Shown here piece by piece: positions 1 through 8,451 of a DNA stretch of 64,000 nucleotides (position 1 is the first letter of the stretch; every line of letters starts with the position of its first letter). The notes below the pieces were generated by a model. It ran no database searches. It was given only the letters and a program-made list of their open reading frames with translations, and was not told the DNA's origin. The stretch is taken from the NCBI GenBank assembly GCA_001897745.1, contig MKUH01000029.1, forward strand, positions 1 to 64,000, in the 5' to 3' direction. Source of the stretch: Candidatus Accumulibacter sp. 66-26 (lineage in GTDB: Bacteria > Pseudomonadota > Gammaproteobacteria > Burkholderiales > Rhodocyclaceae). Position numbers and translations under genes: made by a program.

Positions 1-1
1 G

Positions 2-244
2 CGCACCGTGCCTGAATGGCTGGCCGAGCACGTACTGGCGCCGCGCCTCATCCTCTGCGCAGGCGAAACGCAGCCGGTCTGCGTCGCCGGATGGCTGGAA
101 ATCGAAGCGCTGGGCGACGCGCAGATCGTGATCGTCGCACCGCACTCGCCCCTGCGCGCCGGCCTGCGCCGGCTGCGGACGCTCGTTCGGGACGGCATCG
201 CGGACGGTCTGCAGCGGCTTGCGCCGCGCGGTCGATGGAACTGA
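2..244 (+). CDS. 3' end of an unidentified protein (partial)
   Basis: This is an open frame entering from the left edge of the window and ending in TGA at 242-244, about 80 residues long. A GTG at position 8 is in frame, but the frame is open from base 2, so the true start probably lies outside the window. The visible part has a hydrophobic stretch (PRLILC, QIVIVAP) followed by an arginine/leucine-rich tail. I do not recognise the family. Codon use is high-GC like its neighbours, which supports it being coding. Confidence 0.5.
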   Translation, partial: RTVPEWLAEHVLAPRLILCAGETQPVCVAGWLEIEALGDAQIVIVAPHSPLRAGLRRLRTLVRDGIADGLQRLAPRGRWN

Positions 245-545
245 AGGCCTCGGGGTATAGGACCAGCCTCCCTGTTTTCCGTACCATCCCGCGCCGACGA
301 TGCGCGGCGAGGGAACCGTAGCAGGGGCGTTGGACAGCGCACGCGAGGCGCCGCCCGCACTGTCATTCCATGTACTCGGCGCTGGCGGGTGGAAGTGCCC
401 GACGAGGAAGAAACATGCAAGCAGACGGTGCCGACCCCTCTATATCGCCCGGCTGCGCCCCCCCGTTAAGCCACAGCCGTCCGATGCCCGCGAAACTGCA
501 CGGTCCGCCTTGCCCTCGTACCGAAGCCACTGGGACAATCCCTCC
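245..545. other. intergenic, no recognisable feature
   Basis: About 300 bases between the partial gene and the lipoprotein hydrolase. I see no convincing promoter box, hairpin with a T-run, or conserved reading frame. An open frame on the plus strand runs through it into the hydrolase gene, but only the part from 546 looks like protein. Confidence 0.5.
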
Positions 546-1394
546 ATGAAAACCCTATGGCTCCTGCTGGCCACCGCACTGCTCCCGGCCTGCGCCGGCA
601 TCCCCGCCCCCGCGTCGCGTCTGCACGCCGCCAATGAGCTCGCGGACGCCAAAGGCTGGCGGATGGAACGGATCGACGCCGGGGATTTTTCCCTGACCGC
701 CTGGCGGCCCGAGCGTTTCGTCCCGAGCGAACGGCTCACCGTCTACATCGAGGGCGACGGCTTCGCCTGGATCACCGGGTCGCAGCCCTCCCCCGACCCG
801 ACGCCGATCGACCCGCTGGCCTTGCGCCTGGCCCTGGCCCAGCCCGACGGCAACGCCGCCTACCTGGCCCGTCCCTGCCAGTTTGCCGAAGCTGAAACCC
901 GCGGATGCGCCCAGGCCTACTGGACCGGACAGCGCTTCGCCCCGGCCGTGATCGAGGCTGCGCAGCGGGCCATCGACGTCCTCAAGAACCGCGCCGGCGC
1001 CCGCCGACTCACCCTGGTGGGCTACTCCGGCGGCGGCGCGGTGGCCACCCTGGTGGCGGCGGAACGGCACGACGTGGACCGTTTGGTCACGGTCGCCGGC
1101 AACCTCGACCATCGGCGCTGGACGGCGCTGCACCGCGTTTCCCCGCTGACCGGCTCGCGCAATGCGGCCGACGTGGCCGGAGCCTTGGGCGACATCCGGC
1201 AATGGCACTTCGTCGGCGGCAAGGATCAGGTGATCCCGCCGCAACTGGCCCAATCCTTCGCCGACCGGTTTCCCGCCGCGAACCGCCCCCGGGTGATCGT
1301 TGAGGCGGACTACGACCACCGCTGCTGCTGGGCCGACGGCTGGTCCCGACTCTGGCAAAAGACGCAATTTCAGCCCACCCCGGGCGCAAACTGA
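546..1394 (+). CDS. alpha/beta-hydrolase-fold lipoprotein
   Basis: The protein has 282 residues. The start is placed at ATG 546 because it begins a lipoprotein signal (MKTLWLLLATALLPAC) whose lipobox L-P-A-C puts the lipidated cysteine near residue 17. A nucleophile elbow G-Y-S-G-G is followed by an alpha/beta-hydrolase pattern: a later GGKDQVIPP segment resembles the acid-bearing loop, and a histidine in DYDHRCCW could complete the triad. It is therefore likely an envelope-anchored serine hydrolase of unknown substrate. Upstream in-frame codons extend the frame to position 300 but add nothing protein-like. The downstream sequence is decayed, so the gene appears to be transcribed alone. Confidence 0.75.
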   Translation: MKTLWLLLATALLPACAGIPAPASRLHAANELADAKGWRMERIDAGDFSLTAWRPERFVPSERLTVYIEGDGFAWITGSQPSPDPTPIDPLALRLALAQPDGNAAYLARPCQFAEAETRGCAQAYWTGQRFAPAVIEAAQRAIDVLKNRAGARRLTLVGYSGGGAVATLVAAERHDVDRLVTVAGNLDHRRWTALHRVSPLTGSRNAADVAGALGDIRQWHFVGGKDQVIPPQLAQSFADRFPAANRPRVIVEADYDHRCCWADGWSRLWQKTQFQPTPGAN

Positions 1395-1431
1395 AGGCAC
1401 GGGTGGGCGGCCGACAAAGAAAGAGATTCGT

Positions 1432-1760
1432 TCATCGGACATCCAGCGGACGGTCGCTTGTGCCGTGTGGGCCCGGTAGGCGTCGCTCCCGGTGAAATCG
1501 TGGTTCGCGGCTGCCGTGAAATTGCCATTGGAAGGCCGATTCGCGCCGGCACCTAGCGAATAGGTGTTGCGGGCAAGTTTCTGCCCCCGGGTGATAAACG
1601 ACGAACCGCCACCGACAAAGCTGGCAACGGAATCCACGCCGTCGTTCCTGAAGTCGTGATTCCAGAAGGCTCGCACGAAAGTGCTGGAGCTTGACGCCCC
1701 CGACCATGGTGTCGAAATTCAACTCGGCCCCAACGCCAAGCGGCCGGCTTCGCCGTCCCG
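1432..1760 (-). pseudogene. remnant of an autotransporter beta-barrel (frameshifted)
   Basis: On the minus strand, conceptual translation gives pieces typical of the C-terminal barrel of type V autotransporters: GVGAELNFDTMVGGVKL, then in another frame FWNHDFRNDGVDSV, FVGGGSSFITRGQKLARN, YSLGAGAN and a terminal ATVRWM. The pieces lie in two frames that switch near 1676. The expected end of the barrel (aromatic residue then stop) is replaced by read-through, consistent with a single-base deletion. No start, passenger or signal peptide is found. It is a different, more degraded barrel than the intact autotransporter at 2275 and lies on the opposite strand. Confidence 0.55.
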
Positions 1761-1971
1761 GAGGTCCCGTAGTGGCGCTCCCAGGAGAACCGCACCAGTG
1801 CTTGGCCCTGGCTGATGCGGTTTTTTGCGGCCTGGGCCCGGCGAATGCTGCGGGCCGGCCCCCCAGGCCACGAGGCGGGCGAGCAGCGCCTCGGCCGTCC
1901 GCAAATCCTCAGTGGTGCTCCCTGATCACGATTCTCGTAGCTGCCGCGCAGCAGGTCGGCGGCGGCGCACA

Positions 1972-2050
1972 ATCAGCGCGTTGAGCTGCGGCCAGACCTG
2001 CGCGGAAACGGGCAGCGGCAGGCCGCCGCGATGGGTTTGCCCATCAGCAA
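1972..2050 (-). pseudogene. 79-bp duplicated fragment of a beta-hydroxyacid dehydrogenase gene
   Basis: This stretch matches 5217-5295, inside the dehydrogenase gene at 5141-6028, almost base for base with a few substitutions and one missing base. The intact copy encodes the segment around GGLPLPVSAQVWQQ near the C-terminus. The surrounding sequence shows no further similarity, so this is an isolated scrap left by recombination. It directly abuts the decayed autotransporter zone. Roughly 2051-2274, between it and the next gene, shows nothing I can name. Confidence 0.75.
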
Positions 2051-2274
2051 ACCGTTCGGGGCAGATCACGCTGCCGCTCAGTTGGGAAAACGCGCTCAGC
2101 CCCCGCGTCTACGGTGCACGGGGCCTGTTTCGGAAAACCGCAGCAATTACGAAAACATAGTTTAGTATGCCGCCCGTATAGCTGCTTCCAGGCTAATTGC
2201 TGACGTTTGATGTCTCCTGCGGGACAGAGCCGGCCATTACCGCAGAAACCCTTCGATTGCCCACTCCTATCGCC

Positions 2275-4230
2275 ATGCCGACGCCCCCCTCCCTGCCCCA
2301 GACCGCCCGTTCCGCAAGCCTTGCCGCCGTCCTGCTGGGGGCCCTGAGCACATCCCCTGCTTGGGCAGCCGCCTGCCCCTCTTCCTGGAACACCCGCGAC
2401 TACATCGACGCCTCCTGCACCGCCGACACTTCCATCGACTGGACCGGCGGCACCATGTGGGTCGGCTACAACGGGCCTTACATCAACGTCGGCGGTAGTG
2501 CCGACCCCACCCTCGTCGTCCGGCAGGGGCAGAGTGTCGGTTCCATAATCCTGGCCAATCGCGTCACCTGGAAATCACTGACGAATTACGGCGACATGAG
2601 CAGCGTCAACGTCGCCGGATCGAGCCGGATGGAAACTTTCATCAACCTGGGCCACATGAGTACCGGGGTACAGTCATCCGGCTTCGCCAGCATCGGCACC
2701 GTCGTCAATCTGGGGACCATGGCTTCCTCTGTCCTACACCCGGATCTCAATATCATTGCGGGCGGTTACGGCGGCGGCACCATTGAAAACCTCATCAACG
2801 CCCAGACCGGTCTGACCCTTGGCGGCTACTACGACGGCATCTATCTGGAAGCCGGCGTCATCCCAACCCGCTACTTCACCTACTTCAGCACCCCCGGCAA
2901 CTTCGGCACCATCAACTTCAAATACCTCAGCACCTACAACCTGAACACCTACGGCCTGCGCATCGCCCCCAACACCAGCTACGCCACCGGTACCTACGCA
3001 GGGGTCATCACGTCCGACCAGCGGCTCAGCATCACCAACCTGGAGGCCGTCAGCGGCATCAAATACAAGCTGGTGGACCGCAACGGGGACGGCCGGACCT
3101 GGGATCTGGTGCTGCAAACCATCTCGCCCACGCGCTACTCCGACCCGGCCCGGACCTGGGGCAACGGCACGGCGGTCGCAGTCGGACGGCTGATCGAGAA
3201 CAACCCGACGCTCAGCGCCATCTTCGACGGCGCCAACCTCATCACCGACCAGCAGATCAATGCCGCCGTGTCGCAGAGTCTCCCGCTGTTCAACGGCGCA
3301 GCTCCCCGGGTGGCGCGCAGCGCCATGGGCGACATCGCTCGGGTCGTGCAATCCCGCCTGGGCGCCCAGCGCGGCCTGGCCTCCGGCGACGACGTCATGA
3401 AGGACCGCCAATTATGGATGAAGTACTTCGGTTCCAAGGCCAATCAGGATGACCGGGATGGCATCTCCGGCTTCAAGGCCGATACCGCGGGCATGATCTT
3501 CGGCACCGACCGCATGGTCAGCGACTCCCTGCGCCTGGGTGCCGCATTCTCCTACGCGCAGGCCGATGTGAACAGCAACGCCGGCATGGCCCCCCAAAGC
3601 GCCAAGATCTCGCTGTTCCAACTATCCGCCTACGGCAACCTCGCCCTGGATGAAAATACCGATCTCAGCTTCCAGCTGGGAGCGGGCAAAAACCGCAACA
3701 AAAGCACGCGCAACATCGCTTTCGCCGGCGATATTGCCAGAGCCAGCTACGACAGCCTGACCCTGTACCTGGGAAGCGCCCTGTCACGCAGCATTGCCCT
3801 GGGCTCCCGGACCACGCTGACCCCCTCGCTGCGCGTCGACTACACCCGCGTCCGGGACGGGGACTACCGTGAATCCGGCGCCGGCCCCCTCAACCTGTCG
3901 GTCCAGGGGCGCACCGCCGAGCAACTCCTGCTGGGCGTGGACAGCCGACTGAACTACAGGCTGGACGATCGCAACAGTCTCAGCGCCAACGTCGGCATCG
4001 CCTACGATGCGCTGGCCAAGCGGGACAACCTCGTTGCGGCCTTTGCCTCCGCCCCCGATACGGCCTTCGTCGCCACCGGCGTGGAACCCAAGCCTTGGTC
4101 CCTGCGAGGCGGCATGGGCTACGCCTACACCACCGACGGCGGTACGGAAATCAACCTTCGCTACGATGCCGACGTGCGCCAGGGTTTCCTCAACCAGACC
4201 GCATCCGTCAAGGCGCTCTGGATGTTCTAG
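2275..4230 (+). CDS. type V autotransporter (passenger plus barrel)
   Basis: The protein has 651 residues. ATG 2275 is preferred over TTG 2197 because it directly precedes a signal peptide (hydrophobic SLAAVLLGALSTSPAWA, cleavage near residue 31). Residues about 35-330 form a glycine/asparagine/threonine-rich passenger with repeated N-L-G and N-Y-G turns suggesting a short beta-helix. No protease, lipase or adhesin signature was recognised. From about residue 378 the sequence has the pattern of an autotransporter barrel (DRQLWMKYFGSKANQDD, GTDRMVSDSLRLGAAFSYA) and ends in ALWMF, a terminal phenylalanine as expected for recognition by the BAM complex. No clear ribosome-binding site precedes either start. 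A terminator-like hairpin lies about 240 bases downstream. Confidence 0.85.
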   Translation: MPTPPSLPQTARSASLAAVLLGALSTSPAWAAACPSSWNTRDYIDASCTADTSIDWTGGTMWVGYNGPYINVGGSADPTLVVRQGQSVGSIILANRVTWKSLTNYGDMSSVNVAGSSRMETFINLGHMSTGVQSSGFASIGTVVNLGTMASSVLHPDLNIIAGGYGGGTIENLINAQTGLTLGGYYDGIYLEAGVIPTRYFTYFSTPGNFGTINFKYLSTYNLNTYGLRIAPNTSYATGTYAGVITSDQRLSITNLEAVSGIKYKLVDRNGDGRTWDLVLQTISPTRYSDPARTWGNGTAVAVGRLIENNPTLSAIFDGANLITDQQINAAVSQSLPLFNGAAPRVARSAMGDIARVVQSRLGAQRGLASGDDVMKDRQLWMKYFGSKANQDDRDGISGFKADTAGMIFGTDRMVSDSLRLGAAFSYAQADVNSNAGMAPQSAKISLFQLSAYGNLALDENTDLSFQLGAGKNRNKSTRNIAFAGDIARASYDSLTLYLGSALSRSIALGSRTTLTPSLRVDYTRVRDGDYRESGAGPLNLSVQGRTAEQLLLGVDSRLNYRLDDRNSLSANVGIAYDALAKRDNLVAAFASAPDTAFVATGVEPKPWSLRGGMGYAYTTDGGTEINLRYDADVRQGFLNQTASVKALWMF

Positions 4231-4637
4231 CCGCCCCTTTGCTTTGAGCCGCCGTGCCGATCGCTTCACCGACGACGGCTATTGCCGCCAACGACGCCAC
4301 CCCGTATCGAGCGACACGGAGGGCGACAGCCCCGCCAAACCGAGCACCTCGCCGGCGTGTATGGAATAGCGCCATGAACAGGCCGTCGTCAGCGCAGCCC
4401 TGAGCCATCGGTCCGGGCATCAAGATCGGGGCTGGCCGATGGCCCCCGATGTAGGCATCCGATACGCCCCTTGGAATTGCCAAGGGGGTTTTTCATAGGG
4501 AGTCATTGGCTTCAGTGCGAACAAGGGCCTTGCATGGCAGGTGGGAAGTAAAGCCCTGTTCTTGCGTCAGCCGCCCGCTCCTTCATCCCGTCGGACCCAT
4601 ACACAACCCGCGCAGGCCGATTGGCTTTGTTAGACGC
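4231..4637. other. intergenic between convergent genes
   Basis: About 400 bases between the autotransporter stop and the LEA14-like lipoprotein stop on the other strand. Apart from the hairpin at 4467-4493 I see no gene or repeat. It could be a further decayed segment, but nothing in translation supports a family. Confidence 0.5.
4467..4493 (+). terminator. rho-independent terminator
   Basis: An 8-bp perfect stem (CCCCTTGG / CCAAGGGG) with a 5-base loop is followed by G and five T residues on the plus strand. It would end transcription coming from the autotransporter gene. Confidence 0.8.
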
Positions 4638-5144
4638 CTAAGTCCGCTCCCCCGCCGGCGCCCTCCTCGGCACATCCAGACGCGGCAGATCGAACTGCGG
4701 CGTGTCGATCTCGCCCTTCCGTTCGAAGGGCAGACTGCCCAGGCCGTCGAGCGTGATGCGGCCGAACATGCGGTAGTCGATGCGCTCGCGGCCGTTCTTG
4801 CGGAATTCGCGCAGCTGCCTGAGCACGCCGCCGAGATTGCTCGTCGCCTTGACTTCGAGCACCGCCTCGCCGAAACGCGGCACGACGACGGCCTGATCGG
4901 ACAGGCCCTTGGCGAAGGGCTGGCCGTTCAGTTCGACGTCGAAGGTCAGGCCGCGGATCGGCAGGTCGACGTCGTTCGGGTTCTGCACGCGCAGGCGCAG
5001 CGCGAAGCGCTGTTCGAAGAGGCCGAGTTCGAGCAGGTCGAGGCCGGCGAGCGTGACTTCCGGTTTCTGCGTCAGCCCGGACAGGCTCGCGCAGCCGGCG
5101 AGCGCGGCGCACAGCACGCAGAGGGTGGCCAGCAAACGTTTCAT
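4638..5144 (-). CDS. LEA14/WHy-type lipoprotein
   Basis: The protein has 168 residues. The N-terminus is a lipoprotein signal with lipobox L-A-G-C (cysteine near 18). The rest has the water-stress/hypersensitive-response (WHy, LEA type 2) pattern: LRVQNPNDVDLPIRGL, a central VELNGQPFAKG and a later LEVKATSNL. These small immunoglobulin-like domains are found in envelope lipoproteins of many proteobacteria, with no firmly known function. The ATG overlaps the stop of the upstream dehydrogenase gene by four bases (ATGA), so the two are translationally coupled and form the end of a three-gene minus-strand unit. Confidence 0.8.
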   Translation of the reverse strand: MKRLLATLCVLCAALAGCASLSGLTQKPEVTLAGLDLLELGLFEQRFALRLRVQNPNDVDLPIRGLTFDVELNGQPFAKGLSDQAVVVPRFGEAVLEVKATSNLGGVLRQLREFRKNGRERIDYRMFGRITLDGLGSLPFERKGEIDTPQFDLPRLDVPRRAPAGERT

Positions 5145-6028
5145 GATTTCTCTCCTGTCGTCGCTTCGAGCACGCGCAGCAGCGACGCCGTGTCGGCGCG
5201 CCCCCAGCCGTGCGCCATCAGCGCGTTGAGCTGCTGCCAGACCTGCGCGGAAACGGGCAGCGGCAGGCCGCCGCGATAGGCTTCGCCCATCAGGATGGCG
5301 TAGTCCTTGTGGTGCAGGCGCGCTTCGACGCCGGCCGTGAAATCGCGCTCGACCATGCGCCCGCCGAAAACCTCCAGCACGCGGCTGCCGCCCGAGCCGC
5401 CGGCCAGCGCCTGACGCACCTTCGCCGGATCGGCGCCGGCCGCCTGCGCCAGATGCAGCGCCTCGGCGACGGCCTGGATGCAGCCGACCATGATCATCTG
5501 GTTGCACGCTTTGGCGACCTGCCCGGCGCCGCTCTCGCCGACGTGCACGATGCGCTGGCCGAGCAGTTCGAGGAGCGGGCGCACGCGCTCGAGCGCCGCG
5601 GCCTTGCCGCCGGCCATGATCGCCAGCGTCGCGGCGACGGCGCCGGCCCCGCCGCCGGAGACCGGCGCGTCGAGCATGTCGACGCTGCGCCCGGCGAGGC
5701 GCTGCGCGAGGGCGCGCGCGGTGCCGGGGGCGATGGTGCTCATGTCGACGAGCAGCGCGCCGGGCGCGAAGCCGTCGATCAGGCCGTCCTGCCCGTCCTT
5801 GCCGAGCACCACCTCCTCGACGTCGGCGCCGGTGGTGACGATGGTGAACACGACCTCGGAGCGCCGCGCCAACTCGGCCGGCGTCGCGCACACGGCGGCG
5901 CCGGCGGCGGCCAGCGGCTGCGCGCTTTGCGGATTGCGCGCCCAGACCGCAACGTCGTGGCCGCCGCGCAGCAGGTGCAGCGCCATCGGCCGCCCCATCG
6001 CGCCGAGGCCGACGAAACCGACGCGCAT
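5141..6028 (-). CDS. NAD(P)-dependent beta-hydroxyacid dehydrogenase, paralog 1
   Basis: The protein has 295 residues, the usual length of the 3-hydroxyisobutyrate dehydrogenase / tartronate semialdehyde reductase family. It opens with the nucleotide-binding motif GFVGLGAMGRPMA. The substrate signature DAPVSGG and the catalytic lysine segment GAGQVAKACNQ are intact, and an all-alpha C-terminal domain follows. It would reduce or oxidise small beta-hydroxyacids; the substrate cannot be read from sequence. It lies two bases after the stop of its paralog and overlaps the lipoprotein gene, indicating one operon. Part of its 3' region is duplicated as a scrap at 1972-2050. Confidence 0.85.
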   Translation of the reverse strand: MRVGFVGLGAMGRPMALHLLRGGHDVAVWARNPQSAQPLAAAGAAVCATPAELARRSEVVFTIVTTGADVEEVVLGKDGQDGLIDGFAPGALLVDMSTIAPGTARALAQRLAGRSVDMLDAPVSGGGAGAVAATLAIMAGGKAAALERVRPLLELLGQRIVHVGESGAGQVAKACNQMIMVGCIQAVAEALHLAQAAGADPAKVRQALAGGSGGSRVLEVFGGRMVERDFTAGVEARLHHKDYAILMGEAYRGGLPLPVSAQVWQQLNALMAHGWGRADTASLLRVLEATTGEKS

Positions 6029-6030
6029 GC

Positions 6031-6933
6031 TCAGCCCTCCCCGCCCGAGAGACGCTCAAGCAGCTTGAGCACGGCGATCGAATCCTCCTCGCCGAGGCCG
6101 GCGCCGACCATCGCGTTGTACATCTGCGCGGTGGCCGCCGAGACCGGCAGGCAGAGGCCCAGTTCGTGCGCGCTCTGCAGCACGATGTTCATGTCCTTCT
6201 GGTGCATCCACGACTTGAAGCCCGGCTTGAAGTTGCGGTCGAGCATGCGCTGGCCGTGGTTCTCCAGAATCTTCGAGTAGGCGAAGCCGCCGAGCAGCGC
6301 CTCGCGCACGCGCGCCGGGTCGACGCCGTTCTTCGCCGCGAAGTTGAGCGCCTCGGCGACGGTCAGCACGCCGACGCCGGTGACGATCTGGTTGGCCGCC
6401 TTGGCCACCTGCCCGGCGCCGGCATCGCCGACGTGCACGATGTTCTTGCCCATGCATTCGAAGGCCGGCTTCGCTTTCTCGAAGGCGGCGGCGCTGCCGC
6501 CGACCATGATCGACAGCGTACCGGCAATGGCGCCGACCTCGCCGCCCGAGACCGGCGCGTCGAGGAATTCGATCCCCGCCGCCGCCAGCCGCGCGCCGAT
6601 GTCGCGCGCCGCGGCGGGCAGGATGGTGCTCATGTCGACGGCGACCAGTCCCTCCCAGCCGGCACCGCCCGTGGCGCTGTTCGCGCCGCTGCTCACACCA
6701 TTCTCGCCGAGCATCACCTGTTCGACGTCGGGCGCATCGGCGACCATCGAAATCACCACTTCGACCGCCCGCGCCACCTCGGCCGGGCTGCCGGCGCCGC
6801 GCGCGCCGGCGTCGAGCAGCGGCTGCATCGACTCGGCGCGGCGCGCCCAGACGACGACCTCGTGGCCGCCCTTGAGGAGATTGAGCGCCATCGGGCGCCC
6901 CATGATGCCCAGACCGATGAATCCGACTTTCAT
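6031..6933 (-). CDS. NAD(P)-dependent beta-hydroxyacid dehydrogenase, paralog 2
   Basis: The protein has 300 residues. ATG 6933 is chosen because AAGGAG lies at good spacing before it; the frame stays open further upstream but without protein-like sequence. The motifs match paralog 1: GFIGLGIMGRPMA, DAPVSGG, and GAGQVAKAANQ with the catalytic lysine. A glycine/serine/alanine insertion (SSGANSATGGAG, about residues 78-89) is not shared with paralog 1. The family includes tartronate semialdehyde reductase and succinic semialdehyde-type reductases. Two diverged copies side by side suggest related but different substrates. A MarR-family regulator gene lies upstream on the same strand. Confidence 0.87.
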   Translation of the reverse strand: MKVGFIGLGIMGRPMALNLLKGGHEVVVWARRAESMQPLLDAGARGAGSPAEVARAVEVVISMVADAPDVEQVMLGENGVSSGANSATGGAGWEGLVAVDMSTILPAAARDIGARLAAAGIEFLDAPVSGGEVGAIAGTLSIMVGGSAAAFEKAKPAFECMGKNIVHVGDAGAGQVAKAANQIVTGVGVLTVAEALNFAAKNGVDPARVREALLGGFAYSKILENHGQRMLDRNFKPGFKSWMHQKDMNIVLQSAHELGLCLPVSAATAQMYNAMVGAGLGEEDSIAVLKLLERLSGGEG

Positions 6934-7030
6934 TGCGACTCCTTGTGTTTGGCTCGAAGTTTGGCGCCAATCGTGGCGAATCGTGGCGATTTGTTCGCCG
7001 CAGTTTAGCAAGCGCGCGCGGCGGAAAAAG

Positions 7031-7492
7031 CTAGGCCTGCGCGAAAGCGCGCAGATCGGGCACGACGAAGCGCCCCTGCAGCGAAAGCAGTTCGGCGCGG
7101 TGCAGGCGGGCCAGCTCGGTGAGGATGGCGGTGCCCTTGTCGAGCAGGTGGATTTCGATCTGCCGCTTGTCCGCCTGCGAGCGCCGGCGCTCGACCAGTT
7201 CCTGCTTGACGCAGCGCGTGACCAGCGCGACGACGCCGTGGTGCTGCGCCTGCAGGCGCTCGGCCAGCTCGCCGACGGTCGCCCAGTCGCGTCCCGGATA
7301 ACCCTTCACATGCAGCAGCAAGAGGTACTGCAGCGGCGTGATGCCGTGCTGGCGCGCCAGCTCCTCGCTGAAGCGGACGAACTTGCGGACCTGATAGCGG
7401 AAGTCGGCGAGCAGCTCGAAATCGTGCTTGCTCAGAAGGTCCATGGGAGCGGGCGAAGAGGAATCAGCGGGCGTCGACACGGCAGCGTCCAT
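7031..7492 (-). CDS. MarR-family transcriptional regulator
   Basis: The protein has 153 residues from ATG 7492, or 137 from ATG 7444. Neither start has a strong ribosome-binding site; homologous-looking sequence begins around DLLSKHDFELL, just after the second. The winged-helix core is visible: ITPLQYLLLLHVKG, TVGELAERLQAQHHGVVALVTRCVKQELVERR, and the wing residues SQADKRQIEIHL. Such proteins are dimeric repressors that usually respond to small phenolic ligands. It could control the downstream dehydrogenase operon on the same strand or the divergent YidD gene. Confidence 0.82.
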   Translation of the reverse strand: MDAAVSTPADSSSPAPMDLLSKHDFELLADFRYQVRKFVRFSEELARQHGITPLQYLLLLHVKGYPGRDWATVGELAERLQAQHHGVVALVTRCVKQELVERRRSQADKRQIEIHLLDKGTAILTELARLHRAELLSLQGRFVVPDLRAFAQA

Positions 7493-7716
7493 CCGTCGGA
7501 AAAGCGCATGAGGATAAACGAATCCACGCCGGCGCACACCGGGGGCGTCGCCGCATCCCTTCGCCTGAGGCTCCGCCCCGAAGGCGGCGGCCCTTCCGCG
7601 AAGCGCGGCGCGCACCGATCCGGCGCTGCCTCGCGGCGCCTTGATATGACAAAGGACTTGCGGCAACATGCGCCGCTGACGCGGAATCCGCCCCGCCCCC
7701 TGAACAGCCAACACGC

Positions 7717-8166
7717 ATGCGCACACTCGTACTCGCCGCAATCACGGCGTATCAACGTCACCTCTCGCCGCGCAAGGGCTTCTGCTGCGCCTACCGCGTC
7801 CATACCGGGCGGCACAGCTGTTCCGTGCTCGGCTTCCGCGCCATCCGGCGTTACGGGGTCTTCGCCGGTTTCGCGGTGCTGCAGCGACGCCTCCATCTCT
7901 GCGGCGTCGCCCATCGGCGTTATTCGCCGCCGCGCCGGCGCCCGCACCGCGCCCAGCGCGGCGACTGCGACTTCGGCTGCGACCTGCCGTGCGATCTGGA
8001 TTGCAATATCCCGAACGGAAAAACGTGCTCCGCGCTTGGAGATTTTCTCACCTGCTGCGACTGCGCGGGTTGCGACGGGCCCGAGCGCAAGCGGAAGAAG
8101 ACGGATCGGGAGCAATACGTGCATATCCCGCCCCGCACGGGTCGCACCGAAGGCAGCCGGCGCTAG
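7717..8166 (+). CDS. yidD: YidD-family membrane-insertion factor with cysteine-rich tail
   Basis: The protein has 149 residues. The N-terminal 65 residues follow the YidD (DUF37) pattern: an amphipathic ITAYQRHLSP, then a cysteine pair region (CCAYRVHTGRHSCS) and FRAIRRYGVFAGFAVLQRRLHLC. The family is thought to assist insertion of inner-membrane proteins. Here it is extended by about 80 residues holding roughly nine cysteines (GDCDFGCDLPCDLDC, then CCDCAGC), which might bind metal or form disulfides. YidD genes usually sit between rnpA and yidC; this one is alone, divergent from the MarR gene, so it may be a second copy with a special role. The tail function is inference. Confidence 0.75.
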   Translation: MRTLVLAAITAYQRHLSPRKGFCCAYRVHTGRHSCSVLGFRAIRRYGVFAGFAVLQRRLHLCGVAHRRYSPPRRRPHRAQRGDCDFGCDLPCDLDCNIPNGKTCSALGDFLTCCDCAGCDGPERKRKKTDREQYVHIPPRTGRTEGSRR

Positions 8167-8451
8167 CCGCCGCGCGCTGAAACGGGCGCGCGGGCTTGCC
8201 GGGGAAAAACCCGCGCGCTTCGAAAACGGCGCCACGTCCGGCGAACGGTCGAGCAGGACCTCCCCGCACAAGAAACGTCGAAAGCGCGTGGAGAATCCTT
8301 CCGAACGACAATCGCACACTTCGTAAATTACCGAGGTGACGATCGCGCCATCCGGCATCGAACTTCCGCCGACGCTGCGGTCCAACGCAGGCAACCCGCC
8401 CCAAGCTTGGCTATATTGAAAGCCCGGCGAACCGAATCAGGAGATCGAATC

